A DNA stretch of 64,000 nt from Cycas panzhihuaensis. Lineage: Eukaryota; Cycadophyta. The stretch is from NCBI GenBank assembly GCA_023213395.1, contig CM041465.1, positions 10,726,001 to 10,790,000 on the forward strand, given 5' to 3'. The notes under the pieces are model-generated. The model saw only the letters and a list, made by a program, of their open reading frames with translations, was not told the DNA's origin and searched no databases. This document shows, piece after piece, positions 21,952-33,315 of this stretch (position 1 is its first letter; each line of letters opens with the position of its first letter). The translations under genes and the position numbers were made by a program.

Positions 21952-24133
21952 ATAGGATATAGTAATCTATAAGCTTTACTTTCTTCATTATATCCAACGA
22001 AGATGAATTTAGAGCTTTTTAATCTAGTTTCTTACTTTTTCATTTGGAATATATCCCCAAGTAATGCTACTAAAGATTTTAAGATGCTTTACAGATGGTT
22101 TATGACTAGACCACTTTTGTTTTAATGTAACATTCTGTAAAGATTTATTTAGTAGTCGATTTAATAAATAATTAGGGTAAGCTATTACTTGAGCCTATAG
22201 TTTTAGGCCAAGACCCTTTGCATGTAATATACATCTAGTCATTTCGACTAGGGTATGGTTTTTGCATTTAGTAACACCATTTTATTAGGGGGTATAGGTA
22301 ACTGAATGTTAGAATCTTATTTCATGTTTCTTATAGTATGAAGTGAATTCACTACTTAAATATTCTTTGAGTCAGATTGATTTTCAACTAATGTTTTGAA
22401 TTTGACAAAGATATCAAATACTTGACTTCCATAGTACGATGGTACTTAGAAGGGATCAAAGATATATGAATGTATAAATTCGAGTGGTCATTTTACTAAA
22501 AATAAGGTTTAATAGGTGAAGGTATCCATATGTTATTTACCTATTATATAGGCTTCACAAACATCATAAATTGTTGACAAGGGTGGGATTCCATGTACCA
22601 TATTATGTTGTTTTAAATATCATAGTTTCTCATAACTTGTATGACCATACCATGCATGCCATAACTTACTAATTGGATCAAATTTAGTTATAAAGGTAGT
22701 GAAAGATTCTATTTTAGAATGATTTATATTCATTAAGTTGTATAGACCTATTTTGTGATCAGTAGGTCCTAAAGTAATAGGTTTAAATTTATTAAATAGT
22801 TGTTTGATAATAAATTTATCTTTCAAGAATTCAATAATAAGGTCCTTCTGGCAGATTTGATAAATAGATAGAAGATTGGATAATATACCTAAAACATAAA
22901 ATACATCCTTAATAGAACCATATTTCAAAGAAACTTCATCAGTTTCTTCGACTTTTATTTGAGAACAACTTCCAAAAGATATTTCTTCCTCAAAATTAAG
23001 ATTATATTTCTAGATGGATAAATATTCTTAGTGTCCTATCATATGATGGGAAGCATCAAAATCTAAGATCCATAAGGGTGGTTGGGAAGTAGGAGTAGAG
23101 AAGGTAGATGTAGTGGCAATTAGAGAAATATTAGAGTTATGGGATCATGATTAGATCTCTTTTGAAGCTTTCCATGCTTTAAAAGTGATTCTATTACTAT
23201 AAACATTTATTATATGCCCTTTTTGTGGATGTAGGAATAATTAATATTCTTATTATTATTAGAATAGAAATTATTCCTTTTTAAAAATATTTGTTTGGGT
23301 GAATTTTAATTTTTTTGTGGTCCATAATATTTATTATTTTGATTATAATTATTAGAGATAGAACCTTTATGGCATTTTTAGACTTTAAGATGAATATTAT
23401 GATTATTTTAATAATTATTTTAGTTTTTGGGTTTGTTAGGTGGCTTAAACTTAGAAAAAGTAGCCTAGGAAGGATATTGTATTTTTCTAGTCTAGATTAA
23501 CGTAGTCTAGTATTCAACCAGTTGGTTTATCAATTGATTAAATGTGATTGGAAAGTGTCCACATTACTACCTAGTAGTTTTATATTGATTAAAGTGTTTA
23601 GAAAATTTATTAATAGCTAGATAGATGAGTGTATCGTCATCTTTTGCATGAGTAGTAGTTATAATTTTTTCATCAACTTTTGTTGAACATTTTATATAGT
23701 TTTTTAAGTCTATATTTATGAGTTGAATGTTTACAAAGAAGTCTTCAACTCTGTAAAAATATTCATACTTAAGATCATATATCTTCTATTTGAGAATGCT
23801 GACTTATTATGTATCTACCTTATCATATTTCTCCTTAAGCTTAGCCCAGACTATGGCAAGATTATATGTGTTAGAGAACTACCTATGTATATCTGGAAAA
23901 AGAGAGGTTAGGATGGTACCTAAGGCTCCATCATAGTTCATTAGATAAACCATATAGGCTTCTAATTTTATGTCAATTAGTGATCTAAGAGGATCTACCA
24001 TATGTCTATAAGAGGCAAAAAAATGCTAAGCATTAACATAACTGAAAGAGATAGAGTCAAATGGTGTCAAACTAATATGGAATTTTATGAAAAGGAAGAA
24101 GACACATGCCATTACATGTGTCTAAAAGGTGCG
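21952..24133 (-). pseudogene. Copia-2: truncated gag, protease and integrase start
   Basis: Minus-strand fragment of the same Copia family. Gag-like sequence lies at about 23480-24100, a protease block (minus-strand reading of ggatcttagattttgatgcttcccatcat) near 23040-23075, and a GAG-pre-integrase block at 22620-22928 (YGSIKDVFYVLGILSNLLSIYQIC, then LWHAWYGHTSYEKL). The integrase core follows down to about 21955, where it is joined to the LTR fragment. RT and RNase H are absent. It is more AT-rich and more decayed than Copia-1 and Copia-3. Its right edge meets the Copia-3 LTR at 24134. Confidence 0.78.
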
Positions 24134-24578
24134 TGTAAGAGGGCATATGCACAATGTAATCACATAATCATAAAATAAACAAACACAAGTAACAAGATAA
24201 CACTGCATATGTACACTAGGTTGCCAGGTAGAAAACCCCTTCTAGGGAAGAAAAACCACCTCCTAAAGTTCTAATTTTATTAAGAATAGTTGTGAATAGA
24301 ATACCAAATAGGTAAACCACTTAACACCTAAACTAGCCTTTTAAAAGACATACAAATAGTCCTCTTAGATTCATGGAACCATCTCCTTGAATCTAGGAGA
24401 TGAATTTATACAATGAAAGGTTCGTTGAAATGCAGTTCCACATTTCAACCACCTTTCACATAAGTTAATTAATAAACATTAAAGTTTAAACATTAGGATA
24501 ACTTAAATATACATTTAGACATGTGACTTAAATATGAACTTTAGAAAAGAACATAAAGATTATATTAACATTTTAACA
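24134..24578 (-). repeat. Copia-3 3' LTR (445 bp)
   Basis: It starts tgtaagaggg and ends tttaaca, the same length as the Copia-1 LTR. The purine tract of the minus strand (complement of tccccttttaa, from 24579) is the PPT. Inverted repeat arms are seen at 24414-24432 and 24441-24458. Confidence 0.9.
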
Positions 24579-24584
24579 TCCCCT

Positions 24585-27545
24585 TTTAATGTAAACTTTT
24601 GTGCTGTAGAAAAAAAAGAAGGTCTTCATCATGGTGATCCCCCTTTGATGGAGACTTCCTTTATCTGCAACAGATCTCTAAGATTTAGAAACTTTGCTTC
24701 AATTAAGACTTCGTAAGAATGTTAGCAATCTGTAAATCTGTTGGACAATAAGACAAAGAAACAAGATTATCAGTAACTAAATTACAAATAAAATGCTAAT
24801 GTAATTCAATATGCTTAGTCCTAGAATGTGAAACTAGATTTGTAGCTATAGCAATTGCACCTTGATTATCAACTTTAATTTCAATGGAAGAGTTTAGAGA
24901 TAGACCAATTTCATTTAGTAAAGATTTGAGCCAAAGTTCTTCTTTACCAACTTCAACAAGTACACGATATTCTGCTTCAGTTGTGGATAAAGCAAGTGCT
25001 TGCATTTTCTTACTAAACTAAGTAATAGGTGAGGAATCTATAAAAAATACATAACCTGAAGTAGATTTATGATCAGTTATATCACCTGCCTAATCAGAAT
25101 TAGTACATCCAGTTAACATTAGAGGTTTATTACAAAAATTATAAGTTAAACCATAAAACACAGTATGCTTTAGATATCGTAAGATACGTTTGGCTGCTTT
25201 CCAATGAGATTCGTGTAGCTATTGCATATAATAGGAACATAAAGTGACAGCATAATAAATGTCAGGGTGGGTGTGAGTTAGATAGATAAGACTACCAATT
25301 AGTTGTCTATATAGTGTAGGATCACATAAAGGTGATGAATAATCAGTAGATAGCTTAACTCCTGATTGTAATGGATTAGATACGGGTTTAGCATTTTTCA
25401 TGTTAAATTGTTGAATTAAGTCTAGAATATACTTAGGTTGAGATATTGTTATATTTGAATGATTTTGATAAACTTATAAACCAAGAAAGTAATGTAGTAG
25501 ACCTAAGTCGATCATTTTAAATTTGTTCATTAAAGTAGATTTTAAATGATGAATATTATGAGTTGACGATCCAGTAATGATAATGTCATCAACATAGAGG
25601 ATTAGAATAATAAGATTTTCATTTTCACGTTTAAAATAAAGATTTAGATCACTAATACATCTAGTATATCTAATATGAATTAAATAATCGTTGACTTTAG
25701 TATACTAAGATCGAGGAGCTTGTTTTAAACCATAAATGGATTTTTTAAGTTTACAAACTAAATTAGGATTTTCAATGAATCTAGGTGGCTGAGACATATA
25801 GATCTCTTCTTTGATATCACCATTCAAGAAAGCACTCTTAACATCCATTTGGTGGATTTCTAGACCAAACTTAGCTGCAAGAGTAATAATTGTTTTGATT
25901 ATGTTCATCTTTGCAACAGGGGAAAAGGTTTCATTATAGTCAATGCTATCTATTTGTGAAAATCCTTTTGCAATAAGGTAAGCTTTATATTTTTTAACTG
26001 CGTCTGTTGTGTTATATTTTGTCCTATAGACCCATTTACAGTTGACTACATTTTTCCCAAGTGGGAGAGGAATAAGATCCCAGGTTGAATTTTTAATTAA
26101 GGCATCAAATCTAGTCTGCATAGTATCCTGCCATACATGATTATTGCTAGCTTGTTTAAAGGTTTTGGGATCATTGTTATCCATTATTTTTGCCATTAAG
26201 GCAAAATTAGCATGTAGTTTTTGTGCACGTGTGCGTGTGATATCGGTAGGATTACCTACACTAGATCCAGCATCAGTAAGCATTTTTATTGCCCAAAGAG
26301 GTTGCTTATGAGTAACTGTATTTGAAGATGCAAGTTGATTTGATGAACTAGCCTGAAGGGAAGTATCTATTTGAGTAGGTTCAGATAGAGTCCAGTTTTG
26401 GACTTGAGTTGATAAAGATTCTATAACTTCTAGATTAGCTTGTTTATCATAGGGGTCAACCAAACAGGTGTTGGTTAACAAACTTTCAACTGGAAGTACT
26501 ACATAAGTAGATGTTGAAGAAGATCCTTCTTCATCAAATATTACATCATGTAAAATAGAAATTTGATGTGTGACTGGATCTAAGAGTCTATAAGCTTTAC
26601 TCTCTTCGCTGTATCCAACAAATATGTATTTTTAACTTTTTTTTGTCTAATTTTTTATGTTTTTCGTGTGGGATGTGTCCCCACGCAATACTGCCAAAGA
26701 TTCGTAAATGATTGATAGATGGTTTTCTTCTAGACCATTTTTGTTCTGGAGTAATGTTCTATAGACATTTACTAGGTAAATGATTTAATAAATAATTAGA
26801 GCAGTTAATTGCTCTTTGTATGTAACATGCAACGAGTCATCTCAATCAGAGTATAGTTTTTGCGTTCAGCAACCCCGTTTTATTGAGGTGTGTATGCAAT
26901 AGAATATTGGAACTGAATTCCATGTGATTTTCAAAAAGAAGTGAATTTTCCACTTAAATATTCCTTAGCATTATCAGATTGAAATATTTTAATTTATAAA
27001 TTTGATTGATTTTCAACTAATATTTTATATTCAACGAAAATTTCAAACACTTGACTACGTGTTTTGAGCATGTAAACCCAACATTTTCTTGAATAATCAT
27101 CTATAAATATAACAAAATAATGAGAACCTGAGTATGATGTTACATGAAAGGGCCCACATATGTCAGAGTAGACAAGTTCAAGTGGAGTAGTTACTCTGAA
27201 TTGAGTTTTATGTGAAAATGGATCCATGTGTTGTTTACCTGTCACACAAGCTTTATAAACACCATAAACAGTGTTTAAGGGTGGAAGACCATGAACCATT
27301 TCATGCTTCTTTAAATATTACAGTTTGCCATAACTTGTATGGCCAAATCTTGCATGCCAAAGTTTGCTGACTGAGTCAGATTTGGCAATAAAGACACTAA
27401 AAAAATTATTTTGTTATTTTGAAGACTTGTTAGACTATAGAGACCTGTGTTATGATCAATAGGTCCTAAGGCAATACAACTAAATTTGTTTAATGGTTCC
27501 TTAATGATAAATTTATTTTTCCAGAATTTGACAACAAGGTCTTTC
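24585..27545 (-). pseudogene. Copia-3 pol: integrase, RT, RNase H
   Basis: Right to left: GAG-pre-integrase to about 27330; integrase with LVYSDICGPF (about 27150), SDNAKEYLS (about 26965) and NGVAERKN (about 26865), so D, D, E are all visible; a 258-residue open frame 25705-26481 with the RT start (WVYRTKYN, YNETFSPVAKM, HQMDVKSAFLNGDIKEEIYM, YGLKQAPRS); LYVDDIIITGSS (about 25575-25610); LYRQLIGSLIYL (about 25300); and RNase H with STTEAEYRVL (about 24970) and KVDNQGAIAIA (about 24860). About ten stops remain, so it is inactive. Confidence 0.92.
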
Positions 27546-28890
27546 TAGCAGATTTGATAGACAGAGAGTAGGTTTGGTAATAAACCAGGTACATAAAAGA
27601 TGTCCTTGATTGAACCATCTTTTAAGATAACATCACTTAATCCTTTGACTTTAAGTTGATTACCACTTCTGAAAGAAATCTCTTCTTTAGAGTTCGTATC
27701 GAATTGATAAGTGGTTAAATTTTTCTGGTGTCCAGTCATGTGATAGGACACACTAGAGTCAAGGATCCATTGTGGTGGTTGATTTGAAGGGGCAATAAAT
27801 GCAGAAGTTATTGCTGCTAAAGAGTGATTATGAGATTAATGATTTTAGAGTTGTGATTGAGAATGGGATTGAGGTCTATTTTATAATTCCTTAGAAGCTT
27901 TCCATGCTTTTGAAGCTATTCTACTTCTTCAGACATCAATAGTATGGCCTTTTTTATGATAATAGGCACAACTAGTGTTCTGAGAAGAAGTTACATTATT
28001 TTTATTATGAAAGAACTGATTGGAAGTATTCTGGTGTTTAGTTGGACCAGAATATTTAACATTGTTTTGTAAATTAGATGGCAAACCTCTATGAGGTTTC
28101 TAAAATTTTAGATTATTATGAAAATTATTATGTTGTTTGTTTTTAAATTGTGGCTTAGTTTTGGAAAACAAAACTTGTGAAGGATCTTTTAATGCACCTA
28201 TTTAAATTAACATTATCTGATGTTCAATCAACTGGTTTATCAACTGATTAAATGTTATAGGTGGGTTTCTAGCTTATTATTTAGTAGTTTTATAGAGATT
28301 AAAGTGTTTTGGTAATTTGTTTACCGCAAGACGTACGAGTGTATCATCATCTCTAGCATGTATAATTATTTTCTTAATATCACCTTTTTTAGTTTTAGAT
28401 TTGATGCAGTTTCCTAGATATTTATTAATTAATTAAATTTTAATTAAAAAATCCTCAACATTGGAAAAATCGTCAAAAGTAAGGTTATACAATTGTTGTT
28501 CTAGGATAGCCACTTGATGTGTATCTACCTTGTCATATTTTTCTTGCAAGGTTTTCTAGACAGTGGCTAAGTCATCTATTTCAAAAAACTACCGACTGAT
28601 TTCTGGTGAGAGTGAGTTTAATATGGTGCCTAAAGTGGTATCTGAGTTCATCAGATATACCATATAACTCTCTGTAGCATCTGCTTTTAGTTTTTGAAAT
28701 TCACCTGTCACATATCGCCATATCTTTTGCTATTTGAGATGATGGGATATGCGATTCCTCTAGTCAACATAGTTTGAGCTAGTTAATACTGGAATTGGAA
28801 CATAGGTGATTATCTCTGGCATTAATGCCATATTAAGAGTGATGAGGTTTGATTGTATATTGAGGAGTTATGAAGGTGATTGAAAAAATA
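27546..28890 (-). pseudogene. Copia-3 gag and protease
   Basis: The protease is WILDSSVSYHMTGHQKN (about 27720-27775). The usual DSGA reads DSSV, so the active-site Gly is lost. Upstream, gag has a zinc knuckle that has lost two Cys (CAYYHKKGHTIDV-stop, about 27935-27980). The gag core has ESYMVYLMNSDTTLGTILNSL, LQEKYDKVDTHQ and the start SSNYVD near 28760. It matches Copia-1 gag closely. Confidence 0.85.
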
Positions 28891-30423
28891 ATCATTTAGT
28901 AAAAGTACTAATCATGTTAACAGATATAATTCAAGAAGGTATTCTAGTATGCATTAGTTATATTTAAGAAAAAAAATCATATGTTTGTAGATAGATGAAT
29001 AAACAAATAACTTCTTAAAACATTGCCTTAAGAAGTCCCTTTTGATAAACAATCCTCTTTGATAAATAGTCCCCCTTTGATAAACAAATCAGTTGTCCTT
29101 AAAAAAAAAAGAACAAATGAAAAATAAATATTAGCTTAAAAAAAAAGTTTATTGATATCCATAAATTGAACTTAAAAAAAAAACGTGTGAAATAAAAATC
29201 CCTTCAAGTTTAATAATTTTAATATAAAAGGAGAGCTCAAAAATTAATAATCACCACTTTTTTTTATTTCTAGTGGTTGCTAAATTCCTATAGGGCCAAC
29301 CCCAAATTTTACTAGTGGTTGTGGATAGACTTTATTCCTAAATCTTGTGGATAAACTTCTATTTGTTTATGAAAAAACATGCAAGTCCTCTTACCATCTT
29401 TGGCTTTATTTGTGAGTAGGTCTTACAAGAACATTTGGACTAATACATTTAGAGATATATCAAATAACTAAAATAGTCAATATAGATACCTTCATATTTA
29501 AATTTAATTTTCTTATTAATTAAAGAGTTGTATTCCTTTCCTTTTTACTTGTTTCATATTCCATTAATCACATGAGTTAACTATGTATATTTATTAGGCA
29601 TGGGACCATTTTTGTTTAGCTATGATTGTTGCTTTTGGTATATTGATTGGTATCATTTATAATGGATCCATAAATAAATGTTAGCTAAATTATAAGTGTG
29701 ATTAAGGAGGGTTCAATAAGGGGGGATTAAAATAAAATCAAAATGTAATAAGGGAGGAGGGGGCTTATGTTTTATTTAAATTAAAATTTGCTAAAGGAGG
29801 GGAGGTATAATTTTCTATTTAAGGGGGGGTTTATGTTTTATTTAAATCAAAATTAAAAAGGAAAAATAAAAAAAACCTAAACCTAAACGGGGGAACTCGA
29901 TGGGAGATTTCGATTCAACAAAGAAAATCAAAATGAAAAAAAATGATGAAATCCGAGAGGGGGGGGGGGGGGGTAGGTTAGAAACCCTACTTGTTACTCC
30001 TCATCATAACGGTGGCAATCACTGTTTCTCTGGATGCAAGGCAATGTAGATGAAGACGTTCCAGAGAACGGGCGAATGAAGGGTGTCATCCAGTCTCTAT
30101 CGTTCCTCTTCTTGCTCCTTGTCTGGTTGTTCCTCTTCTTGCAAGTCAAAATTAATGATGAAGATCTATGATTATTATGTATCTTCTCACAGGTCTAGAT
30201 AGAAGGAGCAACCATCCTTCTTATAACGACAATGGCTTTCTAAGTCCACCTCTCTACCAAAATCATGGTCTGCTCATGGTTGGCACCTTAGTCTATCCTT
30301 GATCGATGCCTGAATCACAATCTGGGTGTTCTGTCAAAGTTAAAGGTCAGTAGATAGAAGTCACTGCACTAAGACTTGATAATATAGAAGATGCCATCCT
30401 TCCAATAGTAAGACTAGAAACTC
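28891..30423 (-). other. Copia-3 leader (truncated)
   Basis: No gene is seen. It shares with the Copia-1 leader repeated ccctttgataaa-like words, A-rich and G-rich purine tracts and a long G run (15 G at 29959-29973) followed by taggttagaaaccctac. The stretch 30000-30423 is less AT-rich and has no recognised protein. Confidence 0.55.
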
Positions 30424-33148
30424 TATTTCCCAACTTCTGAGAATGGATATGGAGTGCTCAACTCAGGTAAGCACAGGTATGTTTCTCATCTTATTGTTGT
30501 TTTCTTTTGTGATGAGTATCTGCTTGCATGCTATGATTTCGTAGATGGTCCTATTATCATCTACACCTATCTAGCCTATGATGACAATAGCGGGGGCACA
30601 TTCCCAGTGAGTGTGACACCCCGGTGGCTGCATCACTTCCCGCATTCTGCCCTACTCACCTTAAGACCCACTTGGTTCATGTCATACTCTCCCGTGTGAT
30701 GACCCATCATCGTTTGGTTGACTTGTCGCACCTTTGAGTCCCATTGTTGCTTCATGTGGCTCATTTGTCTACTTGTCTACCCTTGGGCAGGTGGGCCTAC
30801 CCCCTGTCGGCCTCCTAGGTCACTGGCCCATAGCCCAGGCTGGTTGTTTGGGCCAGTTTTGGCCTTTGGTCCTACACTGCGATAGATTTCACGGTACCAC
30901 GAAGTTTGTCGCGGTACCACAAAGTTTACCACGGTGCGACTGTCATGACTTATTTTTAAAAACTGTCGTGGAAATTCTCACATTTATTACAGAATTACTA
31001 TGTGTCTTGCAACTCAACTCACTGCCAACATAGCCCTAATCGCTCGAGTAGGGTTGGGGCTAGGTATTTAAGTCTTACCCAACTCATTCTTAGGATCTTT
31101 TTGGCTCATTTTAGAAGGATTACAAGGAAAAATGCCATGCTGTCTGCTATCTCCTACTGCTCCACTGCTGTTCCAGGACCTGCAACCACTCTCCAGTGCC
31201 CAACTCGCCTTTGGCTCGACTGCGACATCTTCACAGCCCCTTGCACACCTTGAAGAGGGCCTCCTTAAAGAGTTTCTAGGACCTCTTTTTCCCAGGCAGC
31301 CATCAAGTGGTCTCAAGTGCAGGACTTTCCTTTAGCCATCTTAGCAGGGACTCCATACCTGCTACTCTACAGCTTTTTCTTTAGATTTCTCAGCCTCTTC
31401 TTAGCAGGTTTTGATAGAGGCAAACGCATCCCATCTTCTCTAAAGGTATTTATTGGTCTAAAGTCTTTCCTTGCCCAGTTTATGCTTAGCTTCGCATGGT
31501 TTATTCTAGCTTGTCTTGTCTTGCTTTTAGAGGTTACTTCTTACCCTTGTCTTGGATTGTTTCCCCTGTTGTTTAAGTTTCTTTTCTAGTGTTTCATGCC
31601 TAGGACAGTGGCCAAAGAGGGTTGCATAAGGTTTGGGATAGAGTTGGGTGGATTCTGCACCACCCTCACGCTCCCTAAGAGGCTCCCGCCCTCCAAACCT
31701 TCCTCTTTATCCCTGTGCTACTCCTGCAGTGGGGCTAAGGGTTAGAAGCCTATTTCCAGCCACTAAAATCAGCGTTTGCACCTGTTTCAACACTAGTTTG
31801 TAGGCCTATATCTTCTATCTGGGCAATGCATAAGCCCCTGCTACTTGTCCCTAGCTCAACCTTACTCTCGGCAACCTGATTTGTTTCCTATAGCACTCCA
31901 GTTTATTGAGGATCTCTTTGAGCTTCCTTGCACTTTTTTTGTCTCCATTTACAACCCTTTATATAGCCCTATCCTCGCTGGCTTGTGGCTTCTTAAGGGG
32001 AGGTAGGGTTACTACTTGTGGGAGGTGGGCCACTCCGAGGCTTACTAACTTATCTACCATTCATTTGGATAGTTTTCATCATAGTTTGTTGTTGCAATCT
32101 TGTGGTTCATGAATGCTAACATATATGTATAGAGGCTTATGTTTGGTACACACATACATGTGTTGTTAGGATTCCACTTTGTATTACTAGCACCCTTTCT
32201 CTGGAAAGGGATATTCTCACTTACTTGCAGGTACACAGAGGACGCGAAGGACTCATCCTTTTTCCTCTCTCTCAGGTAAGTGTATGTACTCATATTTATT
32301 GTAGCACTTCATTTGCTGTTATCGCTATCCTTTTCTTCCTTTCTTGGCACTCTTGTGTCGCTTCCGGGGAAGGCAAGGAAGCCCCATACTTCGTCCTACC
32401 ACGACCCCTCTCTTTTGTCGTGCTTCATGGAGCGATCTTGGACACTTTGTGGGAATGCTGCCGCTTTAATCACGTCTCCATTCTGGGTATGTGCCTTCAC
32501 TTTATTTTTATTCTCTTTCCTTTAGAAGTTATTGCATGGTAGTAATTAGATCACTTGAAAGGAAGAAGGAAATTGATTCTTCTTTTAGTTTATATTCAGT
32601 TTAGCAACTTTGTACATCGCATCTATTATAGGAAAAGGTTTTAGGAAGATTTTTCTCCCAACCTTTGCCCTTTAGTTTGTAAGCTTTGCCCTTACTGTCT
32701 TAGCTTGTATTGGTTTTTATCCATTTGCTTGTGTGCCTTTGGCACCCTCACCCTTCTTGATTACTCTTCTCATTCCCCCTTAGTTTCCTCCACTCGTCTG
32801 AGCCACCAAGGGAGCCTCAACCGTAGGTTATTCACCTACGCGTTTCCCTTTGTTACGAGGAACCCTTGAGGGTTTCTCTCTCTTCCCTTCTGGCCATCCA
32901 AGGGTGGGAGGACCCTTCTTCAAGATCTATCTTAGCTACTCTTCTACCTCCTCTTTTCCTAGTGGAAGTGGGGAACTACCTTTTGGTAGCTAGGTACCAT
33001 CCGCAGATCCTAAACTTGTGCTCTAACGCATGGGGCGCCCTGCGTGGTATTTGCCTTGCCCGTAGGTTCTTATCCGCATCCGATAGTGCCATTGACCATC
33101 CTCGTTATTCCTACTCAGTTAGGTAGCTATCTCGTAGACGTGCATCTA
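30424..33148 (+). repeat. Gypsy-A 5' LTR (2725 bp)
   Basis: It starts tatttcccaacttctgagaa (TG decayed to TA) and ends gcatcta (CA decayed to TA). The start matches 63919-64000, 36111 on and 54914 on; the end matches 38681 and 57480. A donor-like AG|GTAAG lies 43 nt in (30466/30467). An acceptor-donor pair encloses 45 nt at 32231-32275. CGGTACCAC direct repeats lie at about 30893-30930. No protein is recognised inside. Confidence 0.9.
32231..32275 (+). other. Putative 45-nt mini-exon in the Gypsy-A LTR
   Basis: The segment is preceded by ttacttgcag and followed by gtaagtgtatg, close to consensus splice acceptor and donor. The corresponding segments of both Gypsy-B LTRs (37885-37929, 56686-56730) are also exactly 45 nt between tgtag and gtaagtaccc although the interior sequence has diverged. 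It may be a spliced leader exon; there is no transcript evidence. Confidence 0.5.
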
Positions 33149-33149
33149 C

Positions 33150-33167
33150 TGGCGACCATACTAGGGA
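33150..33167 (+). promoter_or_regulatory. Gypsy-A primer binding site
   Basis: tggcgaccatactaggga starts 2 nt after the LTR end, begins with TGG as a tRNA CCA end requires, and is conserved in Gypsy-B (38684-38701). I do not identify the tRNA. Confidence 0.7.
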
Positions 33168-33315
33168 TCTGCCAGTAAGGGAGCTAGTCCCCACTCTTTT
33201 CTGTTGGTATTACTACTCGCTTGTGGTTCACCCCACTTTGTTTCTTTCATTGGGTAGTCCCCAACGTGCGCTCTTTGTCACCCTTTCTTTCTCCTACAGT
33301 GGCAGTTGGCTTTGT

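Larger units (their letters stand above)
24134..30423 (-). mobile_element. Copia-3 LTR retrotransposon, cut by Gypsy-A
   Basis: Minus-strand Ty1/copia element with 3' LTR 24134-24578, pol 24585-27545, protease and gag about 27545-28890 and leader 28891-30423. At 30424 Gypsy-A interrupts the leader, so its 5' LTR is expected beyond the right edge of the window. It is the best preserved copy of the Copia-1/2/3 family and serves here as the uninterrupted reference for the Gypsy-1 insertion site. Confidence 0.88.

Noticed and set aside
31002-32542. Several 60-105 residue frames inside the Gypsy-A 5' LTR
   Set aside because: They are not collinear with frames in the Gypsy-B LTRs and look like chance frames in GC-richer DNA.
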